Positions 25,274-33,075 of a stretch of 64,000 bases of DNA are shown one piece after another (the stretch's first letter is position 1; each line of letters begins with the position of its first letter). The stretch covers positions 831,337 to 895,336 of the forward strand of contig NZ_JACVPW010000001.1 of assembly GCF_018881715.1 (NCBI RefSeq), in the 5' to 3' direction. A model generated the notes under the pieces. That model saw only the letters and a list, made by a program, of their open reading frames with translations. It did no database searches and was not told the origin of the DNA. A program made the position numbers and the translations under genes. The DNA is from Polynucleobacter parvulilacunae. Its GTDB lineage: Bacteria > Pseudomonadota > Gammaproteobacteria > Burkholderiales > Burkholderiaceae.

Positions 25274-26002
25274 ATGTTATCTATTAAGAATCTTGAAGCA
25301 GGCTACGGCAAAGTCAAAGTCCTTCACGGCATCAATATTGATGTTCCTAAAGGACAAGTTATTACTTTGATTGGCTCTAACGGCGCCGGCAAAACAACAA
25401 CCATGCGTGCTATCACGGGCATGATTAAGCCGACAGCTGGTGAAGTGACATTGGGCGGCGAAAAAATTGATGGTTACGACTCTCATAAAATCGCACGCTT
25501 AGGTTTGGCGCATAGCCCTGAAGGCCGTCGCGTGTTTACAACCATGTCAGTGACTGATAATTTATTGCTCGGCGCGTTTCCTCGCTTTACTGGAAGTCGT
25601 CCAAAGGGTGACATCAAGAATGACTTAGAAAAGTCTCTTGAAATGTTCCCGCGTTTAAAAGAACGTCGCAATCAATTGGCTGGTACTTTGTCTGGCGGTG
25701 AGCAACAGATGTTGGCAATGGCCCGTGCAGTGATGTTGAACCCAGAGATCATCCTCTTGGATGAGCCATCAATGGGTCTGGCACCAATCTTAGTTGAGGA
25801 AGTGTTCAAGATCATTTCTAACCTCAAGTCACAAGGCGTAACAATGTTGTTAGTTGAGCAGTTCGCTGCTGCAGCTTTGAACGTAGCAGATTATGGCTAC
25901 GTTCTGGAGAACGGCAAGATTGCTACCCATGGTCCAGCAAGTAAGTTGAAAGATGATCCAGCAGTTAAAGCTGCTTACTTGGGTGGAGCTGGTGGCCACT
26001 AA
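25274..26002 (+). CDS. livF: Branched-chain amino acid ABC transporter, ATPase LivF
   Basis: The second ATPase (242 residues), which forms a heterodimer with the LivG domain of the preceding protein. Walker A GSNGAGKTT near residue 35, signature LSGGEQQMLAMARA near 137, Walker B IILLDEPSMGLAP near 157, and the switch His region ending VEQF. It starts 30 bases after livMG and ends at a strong terminator, closing the transport operon. Confidence 0.95.
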   Translation: MLSIKNLEAGYGKVKVLHGINIDVPKGQVITLIGSNGAGKTTTMRAITGMIKPTAGEVTLGGEKIDGYDSHKIARLGLAHSPEGRRVFTTMSVTDNLLLGAFPRFTGSRPKGDIKNDLEKSLEMFPRLKERRNQLAGTLSGGEQQMLAMARAVMLNPEIILLDEPSMGLAPILVEEVFKIISNLKSQGVTMLLVEQFAAAALNVADYGYVLENGKIATHGPASKLKDDPAVKAAYLGGAGGH

Positions 26003-26026
26003 GTAGTTCGCTTAACTTGAGGTAAT

Positions 26027-26060
26027 AAAAAAGCCCTTAGCAATAAGGGCTTTTTCTTTT
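26027..26060. terminator. Terminator after livF
   Basis: AAAAAAGCCCTTA, a GCAA loop, then TAAGGGCTTTTT followed by more T residues. The A tract on the left lets it also serve the convergent gene at 26082. Confidence 0.92.
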
Positions 26061-26081
26061 TCAGGACGGTTTTAGCCAGCG

Positions 26082-26651
26082 TCAGTTTGATATCAGCTTA
26101 ATGGCCTCTCGTATTAAGAGTGCTCGATGCCCCATATAAATAGCTACCAAGGTAAATCCAAATAAGAAGAGTTTGGGTATTAGCGCCCCCTCAATCACGA
26201 GTTCGCTATTGAGTAGACCTAGGGCAACCGCCAGGAAGAAGAGGCCGCCAAGCGCCAAAACAAGCCAATTTTCATGGTGACTTACTTGTTGGGTTTGATT
26301 GTTATACGCCAGTACTTGAAAGGCATCATTCTTCACGTAACCTGAGACAGTAATGGCATCGCCATCGGCAACCTTCATTGGCGAGGAAAATTTTGCCTGG
26401 ATTGCCTGATCCCCAAGATTGAATTTGGAGATAAAAAATCGCTTGTAGTACTGTGATGAATGATCATGCGTAGGTTTTTCTGGGTTCACATATTCCAGCA
26501 ACTCATTATTGAGATTACTAACCGTTCCAGAAACGGCGCTAATGGAAGTGGATAGAAAGGTGCTTGGCTTTGCAATGGACATCAGCAGAACTCCTAAAAG
26601 GCTAAAGCTGAGTATAAAGAGGAGGGAGGACAACGGTCTTTTAGGGGTCAC
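26082..26651 (-). CDS. Hypothetical membrane protein in the sulfide-oxidation operon
   Basis: Not recognised. The 189 residues have a hydrophobic N-terminus (about 8-28), an extracytoplasmic domain (about 35-128) that contains a small beta-rich stretch MKVADGDAITVSGYV resembling an OB-fold, and two closely spaced membrane helices near the C-terminus (about 130-148 and 155-175). It starts twelve bases after the TauE gene on the same strand, so it is the third gene of the unit SQR-TauE-unknown. A role in sulfur-compound handling is suggested only by that position. No cysteine occurs in the protein, which argues against direct persulfide chemistry. Confidence 0.7.
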   Translation of the reverse strand: MTPKRPLSSLLFILSFSLLGVLLMSIAKPSTFLSTSISAVSGTVSNLNNELLEYVNPEKPTHDHSSQYYKRFFISKFNLGDQAIQAKFSSPMKVADGDAITVSGYVKNDAFQVLAYNNQTQQVSHHENWLVLALGGLFFLAVALGLLNSELVIEGALIPKLFLFGFTLVAIYMGHRALLIREAIKLISN

Positions 26652-26663
26652 TAAAAGATGGCG

Positions 26664-27482
26664 TCAATGATTTATTGCTTTGATCATTAAGCTCACGGCA
26701 ATGATCAACGTAAAGACTGCAAATATTTGCTGAATCCTAGGACCGCTTATTTTTCGCTCCAATACTTTTCCTAGCAGAAGCCCCAATAGCGAACCGCAGG
26801 CAAAAGGAATTGCAATGACCGTATTCAAAGTTCCGGATGCAAGGGAGATAAAGGCCCCCCCAGCCGAAACAATTGCGAGAACACCCAGTGAAGTGGCAAC
26901 AATTGATTTCATTGGCAGGTCAGTGAATTTATTTAAGGCGGGAACTAGAATAAATCCCCCGCCGACACCTAGTAGGCCCGATAAAAATCCAGCAGTGGCG
27001 CCAGAGAACATTAGTGCACGAGCACATGGCACTGTCCAAATCAGCTTTCCAATCGATGAGTCTAGTTGGCAGGGCGGACTTTTAATTTGTGGAACGGGTT
27101 TTCCAGAAAGATTTCTGGCTACCTGTAAAAGCATCCGAATAGAAACGTACGTCAACACCAGGCTAAATAGTATTAGTAGCGGAGTATTCGGTACCTTCTG
27201 GGCTAGCCATAAACCAGCCGGGGATAGGACCAGGCCAAAAATCGCCATTAACATGGCCGCTTTATAGCGAAGTGCTTTGGCCTTGAATCCAATTACAGCG
27301 CCTGCAAAAGCCGAAACAGTAATTGCTGTTAATGCTATCGGGCCTGCCTCTGACATTGGCAGATGCAGAAGAAACACCAGTAATGGCACTGATAAGATGC
27401 CGCCCCCAGCCCCCGTCAGGCCCATTAAGACGCCAACAAAGATGCCTATTGCTAAGGTTAGGTAGGGCAAAAAGTCCATCAA
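26664..27482 (-). CDS. TauE/SafE family sulfite/anion exporter
   Basis: A 272-residue membrane protein with about eight segments in two repeats, each with the family Gly-rich motif: GLTGAGGGILSVPLLVF near residue 22 and GLLGVGGGFILVPAL near 170. The family exports sulfite, sulfonates or other sulfur-containing anions. Directly after the SQR gene (no intervening bases), it most likely removes sulfite or thiosulfate formed during sulfide oxidation. The central loop between repeats is polar and Lys/Pro-rich. Confidence 0.88.
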   Translation of the reverse strand: MMDFLPYLTLAIGIFVGVLMGLTGAGGGILSVPLLVFLLHLPMSEAGPIALTAITVSAFAGAVIGFKAKALRYKAAMLMAIFGLVLSPAGLWLAQKVPNTPLLILFSLVLTYVSIRMLLQVARNLSGKPVPQIKSPPCQLDSSIGKLIWTVPCARALMFSGATAGFLSGLLGVGGGFILVPALNKFTDLPMKSIVATSLGVLAIVSAGGAFISLASGTLNTVIAIPFACGSLLGLLLGKVLERKISGPRIQQIFAVFTLIIAVSLMIKAINH

Positions 27483-28727
27483 TTAATTTTCAAATGGACG
27501 AGCCAGCCATTCTCTTCCTTTAAGCATTGCATTCCAGTAAAGCCAAGGAAGAACATCTTTCTTCAGAATCCAAGCGAGTCTTGTAGCCTTAAGTGGGTTA
27601 ATGAGCCAGGGGAATGTTGGCAGGAGTTTTCCACCAAAACCAAACTCTGCCAAAACAATTTTTCCGTTCTCTACCGTCAGTGGGCATGAGCCATAACCAT
27701 CATATTTAGTTGGTAGTGGCTTGTTATGTTTTGCTGCGAGTAAATTTTCGGCAACTACCACAATTTGTTTTCTAGCTGCAGCAGCAGTTTTAGAGTTTGG
27801 CGACGAACAGCAATCACCAAGTCCGAAGATATTCGGGTAGCGAGTATGTTGAAGGGTAAATTGGTCTACATCTACAAAGCCATCAGCATTGGAAACAGGG
27901 CTTCCCTTGAGGCAGTCTTGAGGGCCTTGTGGGGGTACTACATGCAGCATGTCAAATAATTTTTCAACCTGCGTAACATTTCCATCTGCATCCTTGACTG
28001 CAAAAATCGCTTTTTTAGCTGGGCCATCCACCGAAATCAGATTTGTATTGAAATTGAGTTTGGCATTATATTTTTTGACATACTCCATAAGGGGCGGAAT
28101 AAAGTCCGCTACGCCAAATAGGGCGCCCCCTGCATTATTCAATTCAACATCAATATTATTTAGTCGACCCTGTTTTTGCCACTCATAGCAAGATAGATAC
28201 ATTGCTTTTTGAGGTGCGCCAGGGCATTTTATTGGCATTGGGGGTTGCGTGAAAATGGCTTTGCCAGACTCCAAGTTGCGCACTAGCTCCCAGGTATAGG
28301 GGGAGCACTCATAGCTGTAGTTGGATGTCACGCCATTTTTGCCAAGGGTTTCTTTTAGCCCAGGAATTGCATCCCAGTTGGATTTAATGCCAGTTGCAAT
28401 TGCCAACTGCTTATATTTAACGGAAGCATTATTGCTAACCAGAACTTCATTGGCATCTGGATTGAAGCCTATAACCTTTTCTTTAATCCAACGAACACCT
28501 GAGGGAATGAGATCTTTAGTGTGGCGACGACTATTTTTGACGTTAAATGCACCACCTCCTACAAGCGTCCAAGAAGGTTGGTAATAATGTTCTTCAGAGG
28601 GCTCAATGATTGCGATATTTAGCGAGTGGTCTCTGGATTTCAGGCTAGCGGCCAAGCCTATGCCCGCAGCACCACCGCCTGCAATTACTACGTCAAATAC
28701 ATTGGAACTCGAGTTTGCTGAAGTCAT
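27483..28727 (-). CDS. sqr: Sulfide:quinone oxidoreductase
   Basis: A 414-residue membrane-peripheral flavoprotein that oxidises sulfide and passes electrons to quinone, producing a persulfide. FAD site VVIAGGGAAGIGLAASL at residues 13-29. The second family region MPIKCPGAPQKAMYLSC (about 165-181), typical of type II SQR, provides cysteines, and the GLGDCCSSPNSKTAAAARKQ stretch near 325-345 closes the FAD site. First gene of a three-gene unit with the TauE exporter and an unknown membrane protein, and divergent from the persulfide dioxygenase. The KCPGAPQK motif distinguishes it from other pyridine-nucleotide oxidoreductases. Confidence 0.92.
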   Translation of the reverse strand: MTSANSSSNVFDVVIAGGGAAGIGLAASLKSRDHSLNIAIIEPSEEHYYQPSWTLVGGGAFNVKNSRRHTKDLIPSGVRWIKEKVIGFNPDANEVLVSNNASVKYKQLAIATGIKSNWDAIPGLKETLGKNGVTSNYSYECSPYTWELVRNLESGKAIFTQPPMPIKCPGAPQKAMYLSCYEWQKQGRLNNIDVELNNAGGALFGVADFIPPLMEYVKKYNAKLNFNTNLISVDGPAKKAIFAVKDADGNVTQVEKLFDMLHVVPPQGPQDCLKGSPVSNADGFVDVDQFTLQHTRYPNIFGLGDCCSSPNSKTAAAARKQIVVVAENLLAAKHNKPLPTKYDGYGSCPLTVENGKIVLAEFGFGGKLLPTFPWLINPLKATRLAWILKKDVLPWLYWNAMLKGREWLARPFEN

Positions 28728-28801
28728 GCTATCTCCACCTGTATGTTTTATTAGATCTAGGTCAATAAAATAGCTTGAATTATAGTGATTGGCTATCAGG
28801 G

Positions 28802-28842
28802 TTTATGATTACTCTATATTTTTATATATTATTTATCATAAA
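28802..28842. promoter_or_regulatory. AT-rich operator candidate in the SQR/persulfide dioxygenase divergent region
   Basis: Perfect 8-bp arms TTTATGAT (28802-28809) and ATCATAAA (28835-28842) flank an A/T-only core with ATATTTTTATAT at 28816-28827. It sits 33 bases before the dioxygenase start and between the two divergent sulfide genes. BigR/SqrR repressors bind AT-rich inverted repeats in such positions; that this is the site is inference. Confidence 0.45.
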
Positions 28843-28874
28843 ATAAAAGACTCATAGAAAACCGGAATAGATAG

Positions 28875-29735
28875 ATGAAACCAATTGTTAAGGGCTTTTT
28901 TGACTCAGATACCTGGACGGTAACTTATGTGGTTTATGAGAAGCCAGGCTCACCTTGTCTAATCATTGATTCAGTGCTGGATTATGACCACAAGTCAGGG
29001 CGTACTAACACGAAGTCAGCCGATGAAGTGATTGAGTTCGTCAAGGTTAATAACCTGACTACGGAATGGATTTTAGAAACCCACGCCCATGCAGATCATG
29101 TTTCAGCGGCACCATATTTAAAAGCAAAATTAGGGGGCAAGATTGCCATTGGCGATCATATTTCGGTAGTGCAGGGGGTATTTAAAAAAGTTTTCAATTT
29201 AGAGCAGGCATTTCAAGCGGATGGCTCGCAGTTTGATTATTTGCTTAAAGATGGAGAAGAAATCCAGTTTGGAGAATTAAACTTTAAATCACTCTTTGTT
29301 CCTGGTCACACCCCGGCTTGCATGGCATATCAAGTAGGTGATGCCGTTTTTGTGGGGGACACTATGTTTATGCCGGATGTCGGAACTGCTCGCTGCGATT
29401 TTCCAGGCGGTGATGCGCATACGCTTTATAAATCGATGCAAAAGATACTAAGTCTTCCGGGCGAGACCAGGTTATTTATGTGTCACGACTATCCGCCAAA
29501 TGGGCGTCCAGTAAATTACGAAACAACAGTGGCCGAGCAGAAGAAATCGAATATTCACATGCATGATGGTATTACTGAGGATCAGTTTGTTCAGATGCGC
29601 AGTAAGCGAGATGCTACTCTACAAATGCCGGTGCTGATTCTGCCGGCTATTCAAATGAATATCCGGGCTGGTGATATGCCTCCGAAGGAAAGCAACGGTA
29701 TTTCATATTTAAAGATCCCTCTTAACGCACTGTAA
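28875..29735 (+). CDS. Metallo-beta-lactamase-fold persulfide dioxygenase (Blh/ETHE1-like)
   Basis: A 286-residue non-haem iron enzyme predicted to oxidise glutathione persulfide to sulfite. Metal ligands: THAHADHVSA near residue 72-77 (HxHxDH), the GHTP His near 143 and the Asp of GDTMFMPD near 160, and the CHDY His near 205. The partner enzymes sqr and tauE are divergent, and the ArsR-type sensor follows after five bases, giving the arrangement of BigR-controlled sulfide loci. The protein has the Blh length (about 290-430 without a rhodanese domain). Other MBL hydrolases share the fold, but the genomic setting is specific. Confidence 0.88.
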   Translation: MKPIVKGFFDSDTWTVTYVVYEKPGSPCLIIDSVLDYDHKSGRTNTKSADEVIEFVKVNNLTTEWILETHAHADHVSAAPYLKAKLGGKIAIGDHISVVQGVFKKVFNLEQAFQADGSQFDYLLKDGEEIQFGELNFKSLFVPGHTPACMAYQVGDAVFVGDTMFMPDVGTARCDFPGGDAHTLYKSMQKILSLPGETRLFMCHDYPPNGRPVNYETTVAEQKKSNIHMHDGITEDQFVQMRSKRDATLQMPVLILPAIQMNIRAGDMPPKESNGISYLKIPLNAL

Positions 29736-29740
29736 TTTTC

Positions 29741-30061
29741 ATGTTGAACAAAAAAAAGCGAATTGCAGAGCTTAAGAAGATGCAATCCTCGGCCACAAAG
29801 GCTTGCGAGTTCTTAAAAGTACTTTCAAACCCGAGTCGACTGATGTTGTTGTGTGAAATTGCTGTTGAGGAGCGGTGCGTTGGGGACCTGGAGGAATCAA
29901 CCGGAATACACCAACCAACCTTATCGCAACAGTTGACAGTACTACGTACTAAAAAGTTGGTTAAGACACGCAGAGACGGTAAGCAAATTTATTATTCCCT
30001 GTCCAGTGACATAACGTTATCGGTCATGAACTTGCTCTACAGTCATTATTGTAAAAAATAA
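29741..30061 (+). CDS. bigR: ArsR-type repressor, BigR/SqrR-like persulfide sensor
   Basis: A 106-residue winged-helix regulator. The recognition helix is TGIHQPTLSQQLTVLR (about residues 56-71). Cysteines lie at 22, 38, 46 and 104. The Cys38-Cys104 spacing of 66 residues equals that of the persulfide-sensing pair in SqrR (41/107) and BigR (42/108), where a sulfane sulfur bridge releases DNA; metal-binding ArsR motifs are absent. It would repress the dioxygenase operon and probably the divergent sqr operon until sulfide accumulates. Ends 25 bases before the convergent cytochrome-like gene. Confidence 0.88.
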   Translation: MLNKKKRIAELKKMQSSATKACEFLKVLSNPSRLMLLCEIAVEERCVGDLEESTGIHQPTLSQQLTVLRTKKLVKTRRDGKQIYYSLSSDITLSVMNLLYSHYCKK

Positions 30062-30085
30062 ACCTGTTTTTATCACTCTTAAAAT

Positions 30086-30511
30086 TTAGCTAACAATTGT
30101 CTTTGGCTTCCTAATGGCGGTTAGATGCAATAAGAAGATGATAGCGAACAGCAGGCCAATAATCCAGTGGACGTTAATTACTCCATCGCGCAATTCCTCT
30201 GGCCCGTAATAAAGCATTCCGCCGGTAATGAGAAGTGCAAATAGAAAGCCTAGCTGGCTGAAGCCACTCCACCATTGCTTCTTTGACTTGTAGCCCGCCT
30301 TAATGTGAAAGGGCAGCACTGAGCCAAGTGCCAGTGTTGCAAGCATTGCAGCAATTCCATGGGCAGCCAAGATGGTATGCGTCCCAAGCGTAGATCTTTG
30401 AATATGAAATTGATGCCCCAGCAAGTACATCAGACCCGTGATGGAGCAGGCCATCATTCCGTAAATAACAAATGATCTTTGCCAGCTTGGCATTTTTCCT
30501 AGGCGACTCAT
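30086..30511 (-). CDS. Four-helix membrane protein, possible di-haem cytochrome b
   Basis: A 141-residue protein with four membrane segments (about 13-31, 45-66, 84-102 and 115-133). Histidines fall in or near helices 2 and 4: His45, His51 and His69, and His115 and His129. Two helices each carrying paired histidines is the pattern for bis-haem b ligation in small quinol or ferric-reductase cytochromes (DUF4405- or b561-like), but the family was not firmly recognised. The start overlaps apbE by four bases. In this operon it would carry electrons across the membrane to the flavinylated periplasmic protein. Confidence 0.72.
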   Translation of the reverse strand: MSRLGKMPSWQRSFVIYGMMACSITGLMYLLGHQFHIQRSTLGTHTILAAHGIAAMLATLALGSVLPFHIKAGYKSKKQWWSGFSQLGFLFALLITGGMLYYGPEELRDGVINVHWIIGLLFAIIFLLHLTAIRKPKTIVS

Positions 30512-31329
30512 GGTGTGATCCTGAAGGCTTGAGCTGAGAAGCGCTCGAAGCAGGGGTGATATTCGTTATTGGATAAAGCCAAAACCTTGGTGAGGGCATC
30601 CGCGTAAACACACTCCTTTGCAAGAATGGAATATGAGCCCAAAACCTCTGCATGTATTTCAGATGGATTTTGTGTAAGAGGATTGACGATATGACTTTGC
30701 TGATGATCTCTTTTTGCAAAGTAAAGACTGCTTGTGGCGATAGCACCATTTTCTAGGGATCCAATTTCAATGAGCTCTTCCGGCAATTCTGGATTACGAA
30801 TTTGAATCGGGAAGGAGGTATCTCCAAATACCCGCAGGTCACCCCCAGCATTTACAGAGCCAGAAGGGATTCCTTCCGACAAAAGAACCCTCACTGCCAT
30901 ATCTACCGCATAACCTTTTGCAATGCCGCCAAGATCTAAGCAGACTGGGCGTGATGATTTAATGAGATCAGGTGCCAAGAAGTGAATGTCTTCAATGCCA
31001 CCAAGCTCATGATTGGTAAAAGTGATATGGCGTGGCAGTAAGCCTGCCTCAACCAGGCGATGCCCAATTCCGCAATCAAATAAACCATTTGATGCAAGAT
31101 GAACCTCTTGTGCAATCTTAATAACTCGGGCAGTCCATGCATGAATTTCAACTGCTTCTAGATGGGCTCGTGCATTAATACGGCTGAGTTCGCTTTGGGG
31201 GTTATGAAATCCCATCAGATCGTGAACTTTTTGAATGGCCGAGAATGCATTATCAATAGCAACTTGCTCATGATCTTGCTTGATCGAGATCTCAACAAAG
31301 GTGCCTAACAGGGGTTTGCAGCGAATCAT
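30508..31329 (-). CDS. apbE: FAD:protein FMN transferase (ApbE)
   Basis: A 273-residue enzyme that attaches FMN covalently to a Thr/Ser of a target protein, using FAD and Mg2+, outside the cytoplasm. Motifs: CKPLLGTFVEISI at the N-terminus, VCLDLGGIAKGYAVDMA near residue 125-141 (FAD site), NAGGDLRVFG (about 157), and a C-terminal metal-binding region with YADALTKVLA (about 241). No obvious signal peptide precedes residue 10; some ApbE proteins are annotated this way, and export may need another look. The target is probably the FMN-binding protein encoded just upstream, eight bases away. Confidence 0.9.
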   Translation of the reverse strand: MIRCKPLLGTFVEISIKQDHEQVAIDNAFSAIQKVHDLMGFHNPQSELSRINARAHLEAVEIHAWTARVIKIAQEVHLASNGLFDCGIGHRLVEAGLLPRHITFTNHELGGIEDIHFLAPDLIKSSRPVCLDLGGIAKGYAVDMAVRVLLSEGIPSGSVNAGGDLRVFGDTSFPIQIRNPELPEELIEIGSLENGAIATSSLYFAKRDHQQSHIVNPLTQNPSEIHAEVLGSYSILAKECVYADALTKVLALSNNEYHPCFERFSAQAFRITP

Positions 31330-31336
31330 TTTGAGC

Positions 31337-31891
31337 TTATTTGCTAGCGCTGGGTTTGGTGGAAGTTTTGAGTGCTAGGTCGTATAAGACAGTTACTCGC
31401 TTCACGCCATCGGTAATATGTTTGCAGGAGAGTGTTGCGCCACCAATATTCTGAATATCCTGATTGAGTTTGATAGGGTCACTGACTGTCTTGCCAGTAA
31501 ATTGCTTGCGCCACTGAGGGTCTGCAACTTCATACCCATAAGACTCAACATATTCCAGGATCTCAATTCCCTGGACAGTGCCTGTGGGGCTGAGAGCAAC
31601 GGCATAGGTAATCATTTCATGCTTGCCAATAACCTCATCGATCACTAGCCAGCTACCATCTGCGGCCCTCCAAATACGCTCCCCTTGGAAGGGGTGGCGA
31701 ATACTAGATGCGGTACGCATTTTTTCTTGGAGATCCTCTGTGATGATGATGGGATTCTTTGTGAGGACCTTGTTAGGAAGGAGAATTTTCTGTGCTTGCT
31801 CTACGGAAACATATATTTTGGCGTGAGCAATGATGGGCACGCTAATCATTGCTAATCCAAGAATTGCGAGCGGGCTGGGTTTCCAAATCAT
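31337..31891 (-). CDS. Exported FMN-binding domain protein, probable ApbE target
   Basis: A 184-residue secreted protein with a signal peptide (about 1-24, ending AHA). The C-terminal FMN_bind domain (about 80-172) contains YAVALSPTGTVQGIEILEY, as in NqrC and RnfG. The ApbE acceptor motif is GGATLS at residues 150-155, with Thr153 as the predicted site of covalent FMN; the first position is Gly where Ser is usual. Cys156 directly follows the motif. The neighbouring ApbE and membrane haem protein make this the mobile or anchored flavin of an extracytosolic electron chain. Related to RnfG/NqrC but without the rest of those complexes. Confidence 0.87.
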   Translation of the reverse strand: MIWKPSPLAILGLAMISVPIIAHAKIYVSVEQAQKILLPNKVLTKNPIIITEDLQEKMRTASSIRHPFQGERIWRAADGSWLVIDEVIGKHEMITYAVALSPTGTVQGIEILEYVESYGYEVADPQWRKQFTGKTVSDPIKLNQDIQNIGGATLSCKHITDGVKRVTVLYDLALKTSTKPSASK

Positions 31892-31935
31892 GATTGAAGT
31901 ACTTGAGTGAAAGGTTGAGCTGTAAGAGTGGGACC

Positions 31936-32118
31936 TTAGGTGGCGAGCAATTCATTCGCTTCATAGCAAAGCTCTTGAATATCTGCGCCTATACCTTGTT
32001 TGTCGGCTAATGTTTCAAACATGAGTAGCGCTCTTCCTCTAGCAGCAGGGCACTGTGTGGATTGAAACTTCACTAAATAACTTAAAGCGGCTACTAATAG
32101 GTTTTGAATTTCCATCAT
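31936..32118 (-). CDS. Small hypothetical protein in the Fur-controlled operon
   Basis: Not recognised. Sixty residues, MMEIQNLLVAAL... to ...CYEANELLAT, predicted soluble and mostly helical, with cysteines near residues 23 and 51. It has a good Shine-Dalgarno (GGAG, four bases before ATG 32118) that lies just beyond the end of the outer-membrane protein gene, ten bases away, and it is followed by the FMN-binding gene after 44 bases. Position and ribosome site support it as real. It may be an accessory factor for the redox chain; ATG 32115 is an equal start. Confidence 0.6.
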   Translation of the reverse strand: MMEIQNLLVAALSYLVKFQSTQCPAARGRALLMFETLADKQGIGADIQELCYEANELLAT

Positions 32119-32128
32119 TACTCTCCGA

Positions 32129-33043
32129 TCAATTTAGAGGGAAGCCAACTTTGACAATGAATTCATTTACTGAGTGGCTATCCCAAACGCGTGCGTTTGA
32201 GCATTCGGCTTCTCCACCACCCATGCAGGTTCCACCTGCAAGCTGATAACGCCAAGCACCAGTGACCCACCAATCTTTTGCCGCATAGTGCATATTGGGG
32301 CCAACAAAAGTGGCTCTTTGCACTTGATTGCGTAAATTTAGTTCTGAATAGTCGTTATGAAAGCGAGCTTCTACGCCAGCCGACCATTTAGGCGCAAAAC
32401 GATAACTAGCCCCTACCAAGAAGTCCAGCATAGACTCGGGCACATTGCCGTTTTCAATAAACTTCAAACGTTCATTGGCGACTACAACGTTACCCGCCAA
32501 GATCAGTCGGTCATCAATGAAGTTGGATTGCAGCAAGAGTCTTGCTTCGAGTTCATCTTTATTTCTACCCCAGGTTGGCTCAAGATAAAGCCCTACGCCT
32601 ACCGGTGAGGTGACTGGATTTGTTATTCGATAGATTGCCTCTAGAGAGCCGCCTTCAATGCCACTTTTTTTATAGGCTGTAGAGGGGTCATGCGAAGATG
32701 GCACGCCATAACCACCTGTACAAGTTGGAGAGTCGCCACATGCCTCGGGGTTGGTGTAATTTTGATTGGCGCTGGTGTAATAAGAATTGATATAGCCAGC
32801 AACCTGCAAATCATTTGTTAAACCGTATTCCAGTTCTGTTCTAGCTGTCCAGGCGTCGTAAGTACCAGAGGCCTGCTGTTTATTCAGCTGCAGACGCTGC
32901 TCAAACTCTAGCTTCCCCTTCGGTTGCAAATCTAAGGTATAGATCCACCCAAATGCACCTTCCCCAGCGTGGGCAAATGAAAAATGAAGGGTGGCAACTA
33001 GAAAGAGGCTAAAGGCGAGAAGTCTTTTGATGGTCAATTTCAT
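32129..33043 (-). CDS. Outer-membrane beta-barrel protein, iron-regulated (DUF6662-like)
   Basis: A 304-residue protein with a signal peptide (about 1-26, cleaved after AHA), then GEGAFGWIYTLDLQPKGKLEFEQRLQ and many amphipathic strands; it ends KVGFPLN. Four cysteines at two places (ACGDSPTC and TCMGGGEAEC) may form disulfides in loops. The family name is a recollection and moderate in certainty. First gene of the operon that continues with the FMN-binding protein, ApbE and the membrane haem protein, and preceded by two Fur boxes 33 bases upstream. It may admit or bind an iron compound for periplasmic reduction. Confidence 0.75.
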   Translation of the reverse strand: MKLTIKRLLAFSLFLVATLHFSFAHAGEGAFGWIYTLDLQPKGKLEFEQRLQLNKQQASGTYDAWTARTELEYGLTNDLQVAGYINSYYTSANQNYTNPEACGDSPTCTGGYGVPSSHDPSTAYKKSGIEGGSLEAIYRITNPVTSPVGVGLYLEPTWGRNKDELEARLLLQSNFIDDRLILAGNVVVANERLKFIENGNVPESMLDFLVGASYRFAPKWSAGVEARFHNDYSELNLRNQVQRATFVGPNMHYAAKDWWVTGAWRYQLAGGTCMGGGEAECSNARVWDSHSVNEFIVKVGFPLN

Positions 33044-33075
33044 GGATATTTGTAGTTAGTGGTTAAAGATCTAAT

